In this document: one piece after another, positions 28,148 to 36,388 of the stretch
How the letters are laid out: every line of letters starts with the position of its first letter
Numbering within the stretch: the stretch's first letter is position 1
Source: Leptospira wolffii serovar Khorat str. Khorat-H2
Lineage (GTDB): Bacteria > Spirochaetota > Leptospiria > Leptospirales > Leptospiraceae
NCBI RefSeq assembly: GCF_000306115.2
Contig: NZ_AKWX02000023.1
Location: 508,603-572,602, forward strand
Direction of reading: 5' to 3'
DNA: 64,000 nucleotides
Position numbers and translations under genes: made by a program
The notes under the pieces: generated by a model
What the model was told of the DNA's origin: nothing
The model's database searches: none
What the model saw: the letters and a program-made list of their open reading frames with translations, nothing else

Positions 28148-30094
28148 ATGGTCGGAGGCGGTTCTTCTTCGGCCACAGAGTTTAGGCTGGAGCGTAGTTT
28201 CAGACTTCGTCTGTACATGTTCTCCGGGCTTGTAGTATTCGCGCTTGCCGCATTCATCATACAGTTATTCAACCTGCAGATCGTGCAAGGAACGGATAAC
28301 TCTTTAAAGGCCGAAAAATTCGTACGTAAGAGCGAGACGATTCCCGCTGCCAGAGGGGAAATGTTCGATAGGAATTTTCTCACTCCGGAAACTTCCATGG
28401 CGTTGGTATCCAATTATTCCAGCTTGGATGCGGTGTTGAACACTTCATTGTTCAAATACGATCCTGCAAAAGTGAGAAATTTCCTGCAGGAATTCGCAAG
28501 AACTCTCTCCATTCCTATGTCCTACTACGAAGAGGATTTGTTGGAGCCTAAATTCTCCAAGAATATCAAATCCAAAAAGCCTTTCGTACTTTTGGAGGCT
28601 ATCAGCAAGGCGCAGCAGGAAAGAATTTCCGTATTCGATACGATTTCCAAATACGTAATATTGGTACCTTCTCCCCGAAGAATCTATAAAATGGGACCGG
28701 CTTTGGCTCATGTGACCGGTTATATCGGAAAGCCGAGTAAGACGGACCTACTGACCAGAGAGATCAAGTCCTACCAGTGGTTGGGAAAAGACGGATTGGA
28801 ATTGGAATACGATTCCAGACTAAGAGGGACGGACGGCTTCCGGATCCAAAAAAGAAGCTCCGAAGGGAACATAGAGGAAGAAAGGGTAGTAGAGCATTCC
28901 ACTCCCGGAAATAATCTAGTACTTACGATAGACAAGGATATCCAACTTGCCGCCTATAAGGCCTTAAAAGGAGCTAGAGGAACCGCGATCGCACTGCGTC
29001 CTTCCACCGGGGAAGTCTTAGCCATGGCTTCGAATCCTAGTTACGATCCTAATATTCTCTCCGGGAAAAGCAGATCCGAGAGAACCGCTCATTATAGAAG
29101 GGTGGATGCCAACGGAGGATTCCTAAACTTAGCGATCCAGTCCAAGTTTCCTCCCGCGTCCACATATAAGACGTTAGTTGCTATGGCCGCTTTGGAAAGC
29201 GGACACAAGGTGGATTACACACCGGAGACAAGCTATAGTTGCAACGGAAGTTATGTGCTTAAGTCCACCTTTGCGGGAGTTCCCGATCAGGTCTTTTATT
29301 GTTGGGAGAAGGGAGGGCATGGTACGAACGATTTGGCCCACGCTCTCCAAAAATCCTGCTCCGTATATTTCTATAACCTCGGATATAAACTAGGATCGGA
29401 TCCGATTTTGACTTACTCCAGACTATTCTTATTGGATCAAAAATCCAAGATAGATCTTCCGGGAGAGATCAGCGGGTTTGTTCCTTCATCCGCTTGGAAG
29501 AAGAGAACTTATGGAACGAGATGGTTCGACGGAGATACGATTAACCTTTCCATAGGGCAGGGATTCATGTCCGTCACCCCACTCGGAATGGCGTTATTCT
29601 ATGCTGGACTATTAAATCGAGGCCAGATTTACCAACCGTACATAGTAAACGAGATCCGGGATCCTTTGGATAATTCCATTATTAATCGAACCGAACCTCA
29701 AAAATTGAGGGAGATCCCGATCCAAAATTCCACGATAGAAGCGATCAAGACTGGTCTACGATTAGTCGTGAAGAATGGAACTGCCGCTTTCGTACTAAAC
29801 AAACCGGGACTGCCCGAGATAGCGGGTAAGACCGGAACCGCTCAAACGAGAAGAAGGGGAGCCTCCGGATCCAACCACGCTTGGTTTATAGGTTATGCTC
29901 CTGCGAACGCGCCCGTCAGCGAACAGGTGTTAGTTGCGGTGTTCGTGGAATACGGGGTGGGGGGAGCCGCCGGTGCCGCGCCTGTCGCCAGAGAAATGTT
30001 CCGAGCCGCTTTCCCGCCGGGAAGTTTTAAGAGAACGACGGAGTTTCCAGAAGGAAGCGCACCGATTTTACCGGAGAATAATAATCCACTATGA
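28148..30094 (+). CDS. mrdA: Penicillin-binding protein 2 (elongation transpeptidase)
   Basis: Class B PBP that cross-links peptidoglycan during cell elongation with RodA. A 648-residue protein with one N-terminal anchor (about 25-45), the pedestal domain containing RGEMFDR and [14 protein letters not shown], and the transpeptidase domain with STYK (Ser338) and GKTGTAQT. The second motif, usually SxN or SxD, reads SCS in [12 protein letters not shown], an unusual third residue. Length is typical. It starts immediately after mreD and shares ATGA with rodA, so PBP2 and its glycosyltransferase partner are co-translated. Confidence 0.95.
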   Translation: MVGGGSSSATEFRLERSFRLRLYMFSGLVVFALAAFIIQLFNLQIVQGTDNSLKAEKFVRKSETIPAARGEMFDRNFLTPETSMALVSNYSSLDAVLNTSLFKYDPAKVRNFLQEFARTLSIPMSYYEEDLLEPKFSKNIKSKKPFVLLEAISKAQQERISVFDTISKYVILVPSPRRIYKMGPALAHVTGYIGKPSKTDLLTREIKSYQWLGKDGLELEYDSRLRGTDGFRIQKRSSEGNIEEERVVEHSTPGNNLVLTIDKDIQLAAYKALKGARGTAIALRPSTGEVLAMASNPSYDPNILSGKSRSERTAHYRRVDANGGFLNLAIQSKFPPASTYKTLVAMAALESGHKVDYTPETSYSCNGSYVLKSTFAGVPDQVFYCWEKGGHGTNDLAHALQKSCSVYFYNLGYKLGSDPILTYSRLFLLDQKSKIDLPGEISGFVPSSAWKKRTYGTRWFDGDTINLSIGQGFMSVTPLGMALFYAGLLNRGQIYQPYIVNEIRDPLDNSIINRTEPQKLREIPIQNSTIEAIKTGLRLVVKNGTAAFVLNKPGLPEIAGKTGTAQTRRRGASGSNHAWFIGYAPANAPVSEQVLVAVFVEYGVGGAAGAAPVAREMFRAAFPPGSFKRTTEFPEGSAPILPENNNPL

Positions 30095-31611
30095 TGTCCG
30101 ATAGATCCATAGAACGTATCGATTACTTCCTGGTCGGCTCGGTGATCATGGTGGTGATCTGTAGTATTCTTACTTTATATTCTCAGGAGTATAATTTCGA
30201 CGATCCGAGTGTGGGGCTCATGAGCCATAAATGGTTCAAACAGTTTCTATTCTTCTTATTAGGCATCGCGATCATGTGGTTTATATCCCGTGTCAACTAC
30301 CAGTTGATCGGAGCCTATGCGCTATTTATCTACGGGTTTGCGATTCTTCTTCTCGTGCTTACATTGATTCCGGGAATCGGATATCTTCCTACAAGTAGGG
30401 GAGCCAGATCCTGGATCAAGATCGGACCTTTCCTGTTACAGGCTTCCGAGTTTGCGAAGTTGGCTACGGTGATTCTTCTCGGCCAGTATCTTGTGCTGAA
30501 AGAAAAGGAAATGAAGAAGCTCGTGGTTCTAGTCATACCTTTCGGAATCGTTCTGTTGCCCATGGCATTGATATTGATACAGCCGGACTTCGGAACCGCA
30601 GTGTCGTTTCTTCCCATCCTATTCACGATGCTTTTCCTAGGAGGAGCCGACTATTTTCACATCGGTTCCTTCATTACGTTCGGAGGAATTTCCCTAGTAC
30701 TTCCCATGTATGTGGAATATTCCAAACTCACTTTATTGAACGATATTTTAGCCTTTCTGCAAAGAACCGGAAAGACGGATTTACTTTCCGTCGTGAACCG
30801 TTTGGGCGGAAAAACCTGGCAGGTGGTGGAAGGAAAAGAAGTGGTCGGGGCGAATTTGACTCCGAAGACTTTGGCTTCTCTCAGAGAAGCGGTGGAGCAG
30901 GTAGTGGATTTGGAGGCGAGTTTCGTATTCAAATTGCTTTCAAACCAGGCCTTGTTGATCGGGATCGGTGCCACTCTCATCATTTTTAGTATCATTATGA
31001 TCCTTCTCCGAATAGCAAGGGGATCGAAAACATTACGATCTTATTATATTCCTCTCGGAATCTTGGGGGTGAGTCTCGTATCGGCGGTCGTGGTCATGAA
31101 GACCGTACCTTTCCGGGAGAACCAGGTGATCCGTTTGACCGCTTTCTTGAATCCGGACGAATTCAAGCAAGGAGCCGGATACCAGCTCAGAGCCTCCAAG
31201 CCTGCAGTGGGTTCCGGAAAATTGTTCGGAAAAGGTTTCTTAAATGCGGAGATGACGGAAGGCAAAATCCCTCATGTACCGGAAGCCAGTACGGACTTTA
31301 TCTTTGCATCCTGGGCCGAACAAACCGGGTTCTTAGGATCGATCTTGTTGCTATTCTTCCTGTTTTCGATACCGTTAAGAGGATTACAAATTAGTTATGA
31401 AAGTAAGGATCGATTCGGATCCTTGCTAGCCTCTGGAATCGTGGCGATGTTATTCTACCATATGGCGATCAATATAGGGATCGTGCTCGGGCTCATGCCA
31501 GTGACGGGAATTCCTCTTTCCTTTATGAGTTACGGAGGATCTCACTTGATCATGTCGATGGTTGCGGTAGGAATCATTCTCTCGATTAAGATGAGAAAGC
31601 ACGCGAACTAA
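30091..31611 (+). CDS. rodA: RodA, SEDS peptidoglycan glycosyltransferase, with extra loop domain
   Basis: Multi-pass SEDS protein that polymerises lipid II during elongation. The core shows [33 protein letters not shown] (with the catalytic Asp region), [26 protein letters not shown] and the C-terminal [20 protein letters not shown]. At 506 residues it is about 100 longer than common RodA. The extra length is a segment around residues 208-280 ([24 protein letters not shown]... into a hydrophilic helical stretch) followed by an added membrane helix. ATG at 30091 or 30094 are equally possible; ATGA overlaps mrdA. Confidence 0.93.
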   Translation: MMSDRSIERIDYFLVGSVIMVVICSILTLYSQEYNFDDPSVGLMSHKWFKQFLFFLLGIAIMWFISRVNYQLIGAYALFIYGFAILLLVLTLIPGIGYLPTSRGARSWIKIGPFLLQASEFAKLATVILLGQYLVLKEKEMKKLVVLVIPFGIVLLPMALILIQPDFGTAVSFLPILFTMLFLGGADYFHIGSFITFGGISLVLPMYVEYSKLTLLNDILAFLQRTGKTDLLSVVNRLGGKTWQVVEGKEVVGANLTPKTLASLREAVEQVVDLEASFVFKLLSNQALLIGIGATLIIFSIIMILLRIARGSKTLRSYYIPLGILGVSLVSAVVVMKTVPFRENQVIRLTAFLNPDEFKQGAGYQLRASKPAVGSGKLFGKGFLNAEMTEGKIPHVPEASTDFIFASWAEQTGFLGSILLLFFLFSIPLRGLQISYESKDRFGSLLASGIVAMLFYHMAINIGIVLGLMPVTGIPLSFMSYGGSHLIMSMVAVGIILSIKMRKHAN

Positions 31612-31674
31612 AAAAAGACTTCTGCATTCTCCAAAAATTCCAGGCAGGTTTTCTCCAAAACTAACTGATAACGC

Positions 31675-31835
31675 GTAATTGGAGCAAGAATTCCGCGGTA
31701 AAAGCGAATAGAGGTTGGAGAAAGAGGGCTTTTCTGGTAGAGCAAATCCCCGGGCTCTCCCGCAAGCCCGCCTCCTCCACCCGAACCTGGGCGGGGGCCC
31801 GTTAATTCTACGCCGGAGGAACGGAATTTCCGTTC
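31675..31835 (+). repeat. Dispersed intergenic repeat, copy 1
   Basis: About 160 bases that recur in direct orientation at 34502-34660. Shared blocks in order: GTAATTGGAGCAAGAATTCC (here) against GTAATCGGAGCGAGAATTCC, then GAGGTTG, GGGCTTTTCTGGTAGA against GGAGCTTTTCTGATAAA, CAAATCC, a C-run and G-run around CGGGGGC, and finally GGAATTTCCGTTC against GGAATTTCTGTTC. The C-rich and G-rich blocks can pair to give a stem. The minus-strand ORF covering it (to 31608) is probably only this repeat. Neither copy has terminal inverted repeats or an encoded transposase. Confidence 0.75.
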
Positions 31836-32142
31836 AGAACTTTCGCGTGTAAAAAGGAGTGTTCGCTTGCGAAGATAACTTGGCGTGCTTTCGCATTTAC
31901 GCTCCGTGAAGCTCGGGCTTTCTCGTTTGCCATCTCGGATGGCACGACTCACCTGCGGTGGTCGTCTTCTCACTTCCTAAGGGTCGTTCCCAAGGGGGAA
32001 AGGTTTCCCCCTGGGCTCAGCCGAGGTCTTCGCCCACCCCCTTCTCCGGGGTTCCACCCCGGACCCCTATAGAAAGAAGTTCGAGCAAATAGCTCTTGCA
32101 AGCCTCGGGAGAGGCCGATAATCTACAAAGACGTCTCATCGC
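31836..32142 (+). other. GC-rich intergenic field of hairpins
   Basis: No gene is seen. Several separate inverted repeats are packed here: GCCATC-TCG-GATGGC (31929-31943), CACC-TGC-GGTG (31951-31961), AGGGGGAAA-GG-TTTCCCCCT (about 31992-32012) and TCCGGGG-TTCCA-CCCCGGA (about 32044-32062). None is followed by a clean U-run. The field directly follows repeat copy 1 and has no counterpart after copy 2. It may be a decayed repeat cluster or a structured RNA; the start of the next gene (32143) lacks an obvious Shine-Dalgarno. Confidence 0.5.
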
Positions 32143-32934
32143 ATGGAAAGAGTCAAAGATTCCCGGTTTTTATTCGATCTCAAAAGAAAGTTTCGGTATA
32201 TTCTGGAGGAGGTAGAGAAAAACACCTTCGACCAAAATTCCGAGGTGAGAGAATTGGAAACGATTTGGGATGAGATGTTCGAAGTTGCTTCTCGTAACGA
32301 CACTCCTTATTTTCGAGCCAGACTTTCTTCCCTCAAGAGACAATTGGACGGATTCGTAAGAAACAAAGCATATGAGAAAAGCGAATTCGACAGGATCTAC
32401 AGGCAACTAGATAAGATACGTAAAGACGATACTTCGGAATTTTTGGATGAGGCGATGAGAGACAAGCTTTCCAAAATTTCGGAAAACGCTCTCCCTGTCG
32501 GTTCTCCCATTCTCTCCTTCGGAACCGAGCCGGGTTCTCTTGCAGGGATTCCCCTATTACTTACTTTTAGATGCGGAACAGTTCACTTTATCGTAAAGTC
32601 CGGCCCTAAGAAGATTTTCCGAAACGTAAATCGAAATAAGGACAAGGTTCTTTATGAAGGCAAGAAATATCCGATCTTCCCTAATCGGACCATCTATTTT
32701 TCCTGGGAAGGTGACGAGAGAGCTTGGGAGACGGAACCGGGAAATCTCTTGATGATACGATATCCGGAAGGAATTCGCTTTTTCCGGTGCGATGCGCTCG
32801 GCGATACTTTTAGGATTCCGGAAGAGACTTTTAAAAGAAGGTTGAAGCCTGCCGACAAAAGAAGCGGGGATATCCGATATTATTTTAGGAAAGCGGGGAC
32901 TCGCTATTATTATATTCCCCAAAAGGGAGAATAG
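32143..32934 (+). CDS. Hypothetical protein with helical N-terminus
   Basis: A 263-residue soluble protein not recognised as a known family. The first 115 residues are charged and helical (RKFRYILEEVEKNTFDQN, RLSSLKRQLDGFVRN, YRQLDKIRKDD). The second half (about 125-250) is beta-rich, with GIPLLLTFRCGTVHFIVK, KKYPIFPNRTIYFSW and NLLMIRYPEGIRFFRCDALG. The spacing of these blocks faintly recalls the CheW scaffold fold, but no diagnostic residue confirms it. No signal peptide. It starts at ATG 32143 without a clear ribosome-binding site. Confidence 0.6.
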   Translation: MERVKDSRFLFDLKRKFRYILEEVEKNTFDQNSEVRELETIWDEMFEVASRNDTPYFRARLSSLKRQLDGFVRNKAYEKSEFDRIYRQLDKIRKDDTSEFLDEAMRDKLSKISENALPVGSPILSFGTEPGSLAGIPLLLTFRCGTVHFIVKSGPKKIFRNVNRNKDKVLYEGKKYPIFPNRTIYFSWEGDERAWETEPGNLLMIRYPEGIRFFRCDALGDTFRIPEETFKRRLKPADKRSGDIRYYFRKAGTRYYYIPQKGE

Positions 32935-33018
32935 GTTGAATTCGGAGACAAAACGTTCTTATTGTGCTTATTATCTTCCTTGTGTGGAAATGGGAATGGA
33001 GCTACAATAAGGAGAGAT

Positions 33019-33543
33019 ATGAAGACTCGAATCTTAATCTTGTTTTTGTTTCTACTGCACGTGAATCTTCTGAGTGGGGAAGAAAAGAAACCGGAGGATC
33101 CAAAAAATTCCAGCTCGGGAAAATTCGGTTTGGGCATCACTCTTTTTGGGCCGACAGGTCTGACCGGCAAATACTTGATCGACGATAAAAAATCCGTAGA
33201 AGGATCGATAGGCTTTATATCTTTCGGAGACAACGGTAGATTCCACGCTCACGCGGTCTTTCTTTTAAATCTGAACTCATTCTCCGAAAATTGGAATCTC
33301 TACGGTGGCGTAGGAGGAGTCTTCGAGAAGAGAACATACGAGACAAACGACAAAATTGGAAAATTGATTCTTCAGAGAGAAGAATACGAGAATTCTTTCG
33401 GGGCTCGTACACCTCTCGGATTATCCTGGTTCAGTCCGGACAAGAAATTCGAATTCAACGGCGAAGTGTATCTGAATCTGTTTTTATTAGGAAGGACCGG
33501 TGCGGATTTAGGATTATCTTTTGCGGGTAGATATTATTTCTGA
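33019..33543 (+). CDS. Small outer-membrane beta-barrel protein
   Basis: A 174-residue protein with a signal peptide (MKTRILILFLFLLHVNLLSG) and a mature part that fits an eight-strand barrel: FGLGITLFGPTGLTGKYL, SVEGSIGFISF, HAHAVFLLNL, WNLYGGVGGVFE, LGLSWFS, FNGEVYLNLF and a C-terminal LGLSFAGRYYF ending in phenylalanine, as outer-membrane proteins do. AAGGAGAG at 33009-33016 sets the ATG at 33019 instead of the longer frame from 32962. The function is unknown; it resembles generic Leptospira OMP-like proteins. A strong terminator follows. Confidence 0.72.
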   Translation: MKTRILILFLFLLHVNLLSGEEKKPEDPKNSSSGKFGLGITLFGPTGLTGKYLIDDKKSVEGSIGFISFGDNGRFHAHAVFLLNLNSFSENWNLYGGVGGVFEKRTYETNDKIGKLILQREEYENSFGARTPLGLSWFSPDKKFEFNGEVYLNLFLLGRTGADLGLSFAGRYYF

Positions 33544-33622
33544 CATCTTAGAATTCGTTTCGAATTCTTCTCAATTCTGGATCGCTTTTTTGTAAAACGA
33601 TAAGTCCATTTGCCTTTGAGGA

Positions 33623-33646
33623 ACGGAGCCTTTCGGCTCCGTTTTA
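33623..33646 (+). terminator. Intrinsic terminator
   Basis: Perfect stem ACGGAGCC / GGCTCCGT with loop TTTC, followed by TTTATT. It ends the small OMP gene; the opposite gene (DUF1858) stops at 33662 and may use it from the other side, although the A-rich flank needed for that is weaker. Confidence 0.88.
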
Positions 33647-33661
33647 TTATGGGGGAGGGAA

Positions 33662-33886
33662 TTATTCTCCGTCTTCTAACAGATTGTTCAGGCTTTCGAT
33701 GAGTACTTCTACTTCTACACCGTAGCCCATGCAAACTTGCTCGATGGTTTCGAGTTCATTGATGGAACAATGGGAGCATCCCCCTAAGTGATAGCTGGAG
33801 AATACTAGGCCTGCTTCTGGATGAAGTGCGATCGCCTCTCCTACCGTCATTTCCTTAAAAAATCTTGGCTTGACCGCTTCCGACAT
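33662..33886 (-). CDS. DUF1858 domain protein (CxxC small redox-type)
   Basis: A 74-residue protein made of one DUF1858 domain, a family often found beside or fused to hybrid-cluster and other redox proteins. It shows the pattern MTVGEAIALHPEAGLVFSSY then GGCSHCS, the CxxC thought to form a redox disulfide or metal site, and a C-terminal helix (VEVEVLIESLNNLL). No signal peptide, so cytosolic. It is divergent from the QueD-like gene, with 66 bp between starts. Confidence 0.82.
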   Translation of the reverse strand: MSEAVKPRFFKEMTVGEAIALHPEAGLVFSSYHLGGCSHCSINELETIEQVCMGYGVEVEVLIESLNNLLEDGE

Positions 33887-33904
33887 GGGGAAAATCTCCT
33901 AAAG

Positions 33905-33923
33905 TACTGGTTTGATTCCAGTA
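33905..33923 (+). promoter_or_regulatory. Inverted repeat TACTGG-N7-CCAGTA between divergent genes
   Basis: Perfect 6-bp arms with a 7-base spacer sit midway between the DUF1858 and QueD-like starts and overlap a TATATA run. This is the shape of an operator able to control both genes. Regulator unknown. Confidence 0.35.
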
Positions 33924-33952
33924 TATAGACTCCCCAGGCGCAAGTCAATTCC

Positions 33953-34357
33953 ATGTTTTTTCAAGAAACCGGCAAATTCTACATCCGGATCGAAGAAAGA
34001 TTCGAATCCTCTCATTATCTATATAAGTATTTCCCGGACGGCTCGGATGAGCCTATCCACGGGCATTCTTTCAAGGTTGAAGTCTATTTATCCGGTAGGA
34101 AGAATATAGGAGAGGACGGCATTAGCTTCGATTTTCTAACCTCAAAGAACCGCTTGAAAGAGCTAGTAGGTGAGCTGGACCACATTCTGATCAATGATCA
34201 TGCGGACTTCAAAACTACAAATCCTACCTCCGAGAATATGGCCCGTTGGTTTTACTACGGATTGAAGGATAGCGTTTCTGCTGCCGATGGAAAGGTGGAT
34301 CGGATCGTGATCCATGAAGGTCCCGAAAACCTGGCTTATTTCGAACCGATTTCTTGA
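33953..34357 (+). CDS. QueD/PTPS-family protein with replaced catalytic cysteine
   Basis: A 134-residue member of the 6-pyruvoyl-tetrahydropterin synthase / 6-carboxy-tetrahydropterin synthase family (COG0720), which normally makes the queuosine or biopterin precursor from dihydroneopterin triphosphate. Zinc ligands are present: FESSHYL (His21) and HGHSF (His36, His38), as are LDHILINDH and NPTSENMARW and a late IHEGPEN glutamate. In E. coli QueD the catalytic Cys lies four residues before HGHSF (CGRLHGHSF); here that position is Asp32. So the reaction may differ from that of QueD, and I do not assign a symbol. Other queuosine genes are not in the window. Confidence 0.82.
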   Translation: MFFQETGKFYIRIEERFESSHYLYKYFPDGSDEPIHGHSFKVEVYLSGRKNIGEDGISFDFLTSKNRLKELVGELDHILINDHADFKTTNPTSENMARWFYYGLKDSVSAADGKVDRIVIHEGPENLAYFEPIS

Positions 34358-34720
34358 TGCGCTGATCGGGTGCAACGGAAGCTAAAAATCATCGGTCGAT
34401 CTCTTAAATTCGAAAGCCTCGTTCTGAACGAAATGAAAACCGCGACTTCCATGAAAGAAAACCAATGAGTTCCGGTTATCCTCATTTATATAAGATATGA
34501 TGTAATCGGAGCGAGAATTCCGCATTAAGATTGAATTGAGGTTGTAGGAAGGGAGCTTTTCTGATAAAACAAAATCCGGGTTCCCACGAGCCACTCCCCC
34601 CGAAACCCGATAAAGGGCGGGGGCGCTTTTGACTTGAGAGTAGGAATGGAATTTCTGTTCCGGATTTTTAGAATCGCTGTGGATGAACGATTATACGATA
34701 TCGATTGGCCTCTTATTCGG
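34358..34720 (+). other. Intergenic region holding repeat copy 2
   Basis: No gene is supported. Between 34382 and 34594 a minus-strand frame is open, but it coincides with the dispersed repeat and its translation has no protein-like features. Apart from the repeat (34502-34660) nothing is seen. Confidence 0.5.
34502..34660 (+). repeat. Dispersed intergenic repeat, copy 2
   Basis: Second copy of the element at 31675-31835, in the same orientation, about 2.8 kb away. Conservation is highest at both ends and in the CTTTTCTG and CGGGGGC blocks, and the middle has diverged with small indels. It lies between convergent genes (QueD-like and the reductase), consistent with a position that is tolerated because it is not coding. 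Confidence 0.75.
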
Positions 34721-35749
34721 CTATTTTTTTCCTACGAGTCCGAATCGGATGAGACTTTCCGCCGTTGCCAGAATCGCTTCTTCGTTCGATATAGGGGACC
34801 AACCCAAGATTCGTTTTGCCTTTTCGTTCGAGCCGTTCTTCTTCTTACCTAACTCGGGAAGAATCTGCTTCGCTCCTTGGTCCCACAAAGATACGATTCG
34901 GACCAACCAATTAGGAACGGTTTTTGTAGGAACCTTCTCCGCGCTCTTTCCCAATCCTTTTTTCAGTACTCTTGCGATTTCCTGGATCGTCATAAAATCT
35001 CCGGCCACCGCGAGGAAACGTTCTCCATTCGCCTTGGGATTCGTCATCGCTTTCAAATGCAAATCCACGACGTCTCTTACATCGACTACTCCGAAATACA
35101 ATTGGGGAATTCCGGGCATAGCTCCATCCAAGAGTCTTTGCACAAGCACGATAGACGCGGAGTAATCCGGTCCTAATACGGGTCCGAACACTCCTACGGG
35201 GTTTACTGAACTCAACTCGAGTCCTTTGCCTTCGCTTTTTATAAAATCCCAGGCGGCTCTTTCCGCTAGAGTTTTGGATTTAACATAAGCCGGAATCGCA
35301 CCGTTTGCATTCGTCCAATCCGTTTCGTCATATGGATTCGTTTTGTTCTTATGCCCGTATCCGATCGCCGCAAACGAAGAGGTGATGACCACCCTTTTTA
35401 CTCCCGAATCCCGAGAGGCCCTCAATACTCGCAGAGTCCCTTCTCTCGCGGGGACTATAAGTTCGTCTTCATGCTTCGGAACCGAAGGAGGAAAGGGGGA
35501 AGCCACATGCAATACGTAATCGCAGCCTTTGGTAGCCTGGGTCCAACCTTCGTCCTTTTCCAAATCGGCAAGAAAGAAGGAGAGTCCGCCTTCGGATTCC
35601 CAGCCTCCCTGTCTTAATAAGGCTTTTACGTCTTCTTCTCTTTTGGTGTTTCGGACGGTCGTTCTTACCCGATGTCCTTCCTTTAGAAGCCTCAAGATCG
35701 TGTGACTTCCGATGAATCCGGAGCCGCCGGTTACTAAGATCGTGCTCAT
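34721..35749 (-). CDS. NAD(P)-dependent epimerase/dihydroflavonol-4-reductase-like protein
   Basis: A 342-residue extended short-chain dehydrogenase. It has the Rossmann motif VTGGSGFIGSH at residues 6-16, an NADP-favouring TVRNTKRE after strand 2, VLHVASPFPP, ITSSFAAIGYG, the catalytic YVKSKTLAE (YxxxK) and SVNPVGVFGP. This is the dihydroflavonol-reductase-like branch, which in bacteria reduces small aldehydes or ketones; the substrate is not known. The AHP-less C-terminal domain is normal in length. No operon partner is evident. Confidence 0.88.
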   Translation of the reverse strand: MSTILVTGGSGFIGSHTILRLLKEGHRVRTTVRNTKREEDVKALLRQGGWESEGGLSFFLADLEKDEGWTQATKGCDYVLHVASPFPPSVPKHEDELIVPAREGTLRVLRASRDSGVKRVVITSSFAAIGYGHKNKTNPYDETDWTNANGAIPAYVKSKTLAERAAWDFIKSEGKGLELSSVNPVGVFGPVLGPDYSASIVLVQRLLDGAMPGIPQLYFGVVDVRDVVDLHLKAMTNPKANGERFLAVAGDFMTIQEIARVLKKGLGKSAEKVPTKTVPNWLVRIVSLWDQGAKQILPELGKKKNGSNEKAKRILGWSPISNEEAILATAESLIRFGLVGKK

Positions 35750-35868
35750 TCTGATTTTTCTGCCTATTAAGGATTTATGATTCGTTTTTATATTCGGTTC
35801 CGGTACGGATTTAGATCTTCCCTCTCAGATTCGGAAGCGCATCCTCCGGATTGGAAGACAGGTATAAA

Positions 35869-36309
35869 TCAGAATCGAGGATATGTGAAAAGAAAAGCAA
35901 GATTTGCGATCGCATAAAAGATCGTAAAATAGAATCCGACTCTTAATGGCTTGGGAAGATGTCGGACTCCGCATAGCACGTAATGAACCGTTAAGAATAA
36001 GAGCGCCACAGTGTTCGTCCAGAGTACCGCCCTTACAGGTTCGGGTTCCGCTCCGTATAGCAGTAAAAGGACTGAGGGTAAAAGCCCTAGAAAACTCATG
36101 AAGCCGCCGGTCGCGATCCAAATCATCAGGATCAATCTGGACTGTCTTTCATCCGGATGTTGGAAGGATGAGATCGCTCCTCCCACTATCAATTGGTGCA
36201 GAAACCCGTGAAAGGCGTAGAGAAGGCTTGCGCATAGGAAAAGAATCGTCGGAAGGTTGAAATGATTGAAATCGGCCAAGCGGATTCTCCGAAGTATTTC
36301 TGCTCGCAA
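35869..36309 (-). CDS. Hypothetical four-helix membrane protein
   Basis: A 146-residue protein with four hydrophobic segments (about 20-40, 62-85, 92-112 and 122-142) and no known motif; HGFLHQLIVGG and VHYVLCGVRHL hold several histidines. The family is not recognised. The start at 36309 follows no strong ribosome-binding site. It is divergent from the acetoacetate-CoA ligase gene with 79 bp between starts. Confidence 0.6.
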   Translation of the reverse strand: MRAEILRRIRLADFNHFNLPTILFLCASLLYAFHGFLHQLIVGGAISSFQHPDERQSRLILMIWIATGGFMSFLGLLPSVLLLLYGAEPEPVRAVLWTNTVALLFLTVHYVLCGVRHLPKPLRVGFYFTIFYAIANLAFLFTYPRF

Positions 36310-36388
36310 ATCCTAATACTCCGGATCGTCTTAACAACTAATTTACTGTTGACCGACCTGGTAAAATTCTCAATATGTAAGGCCGGAT

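Noticed and set aside
31608..31973. Minus-strand open frame of 121 codons over repeat copy 1
   Set aside because: Its sequence follows the noncoding repeat, is rich in Pro/Gly/Arg, and has no initiation signal; the equivalent frame in copy 2 is broken differently.
34382..34594. Minus-strand open frame of 70 codons
   Set aside because: It coincides with repeat copy 2 and shows no coding character.
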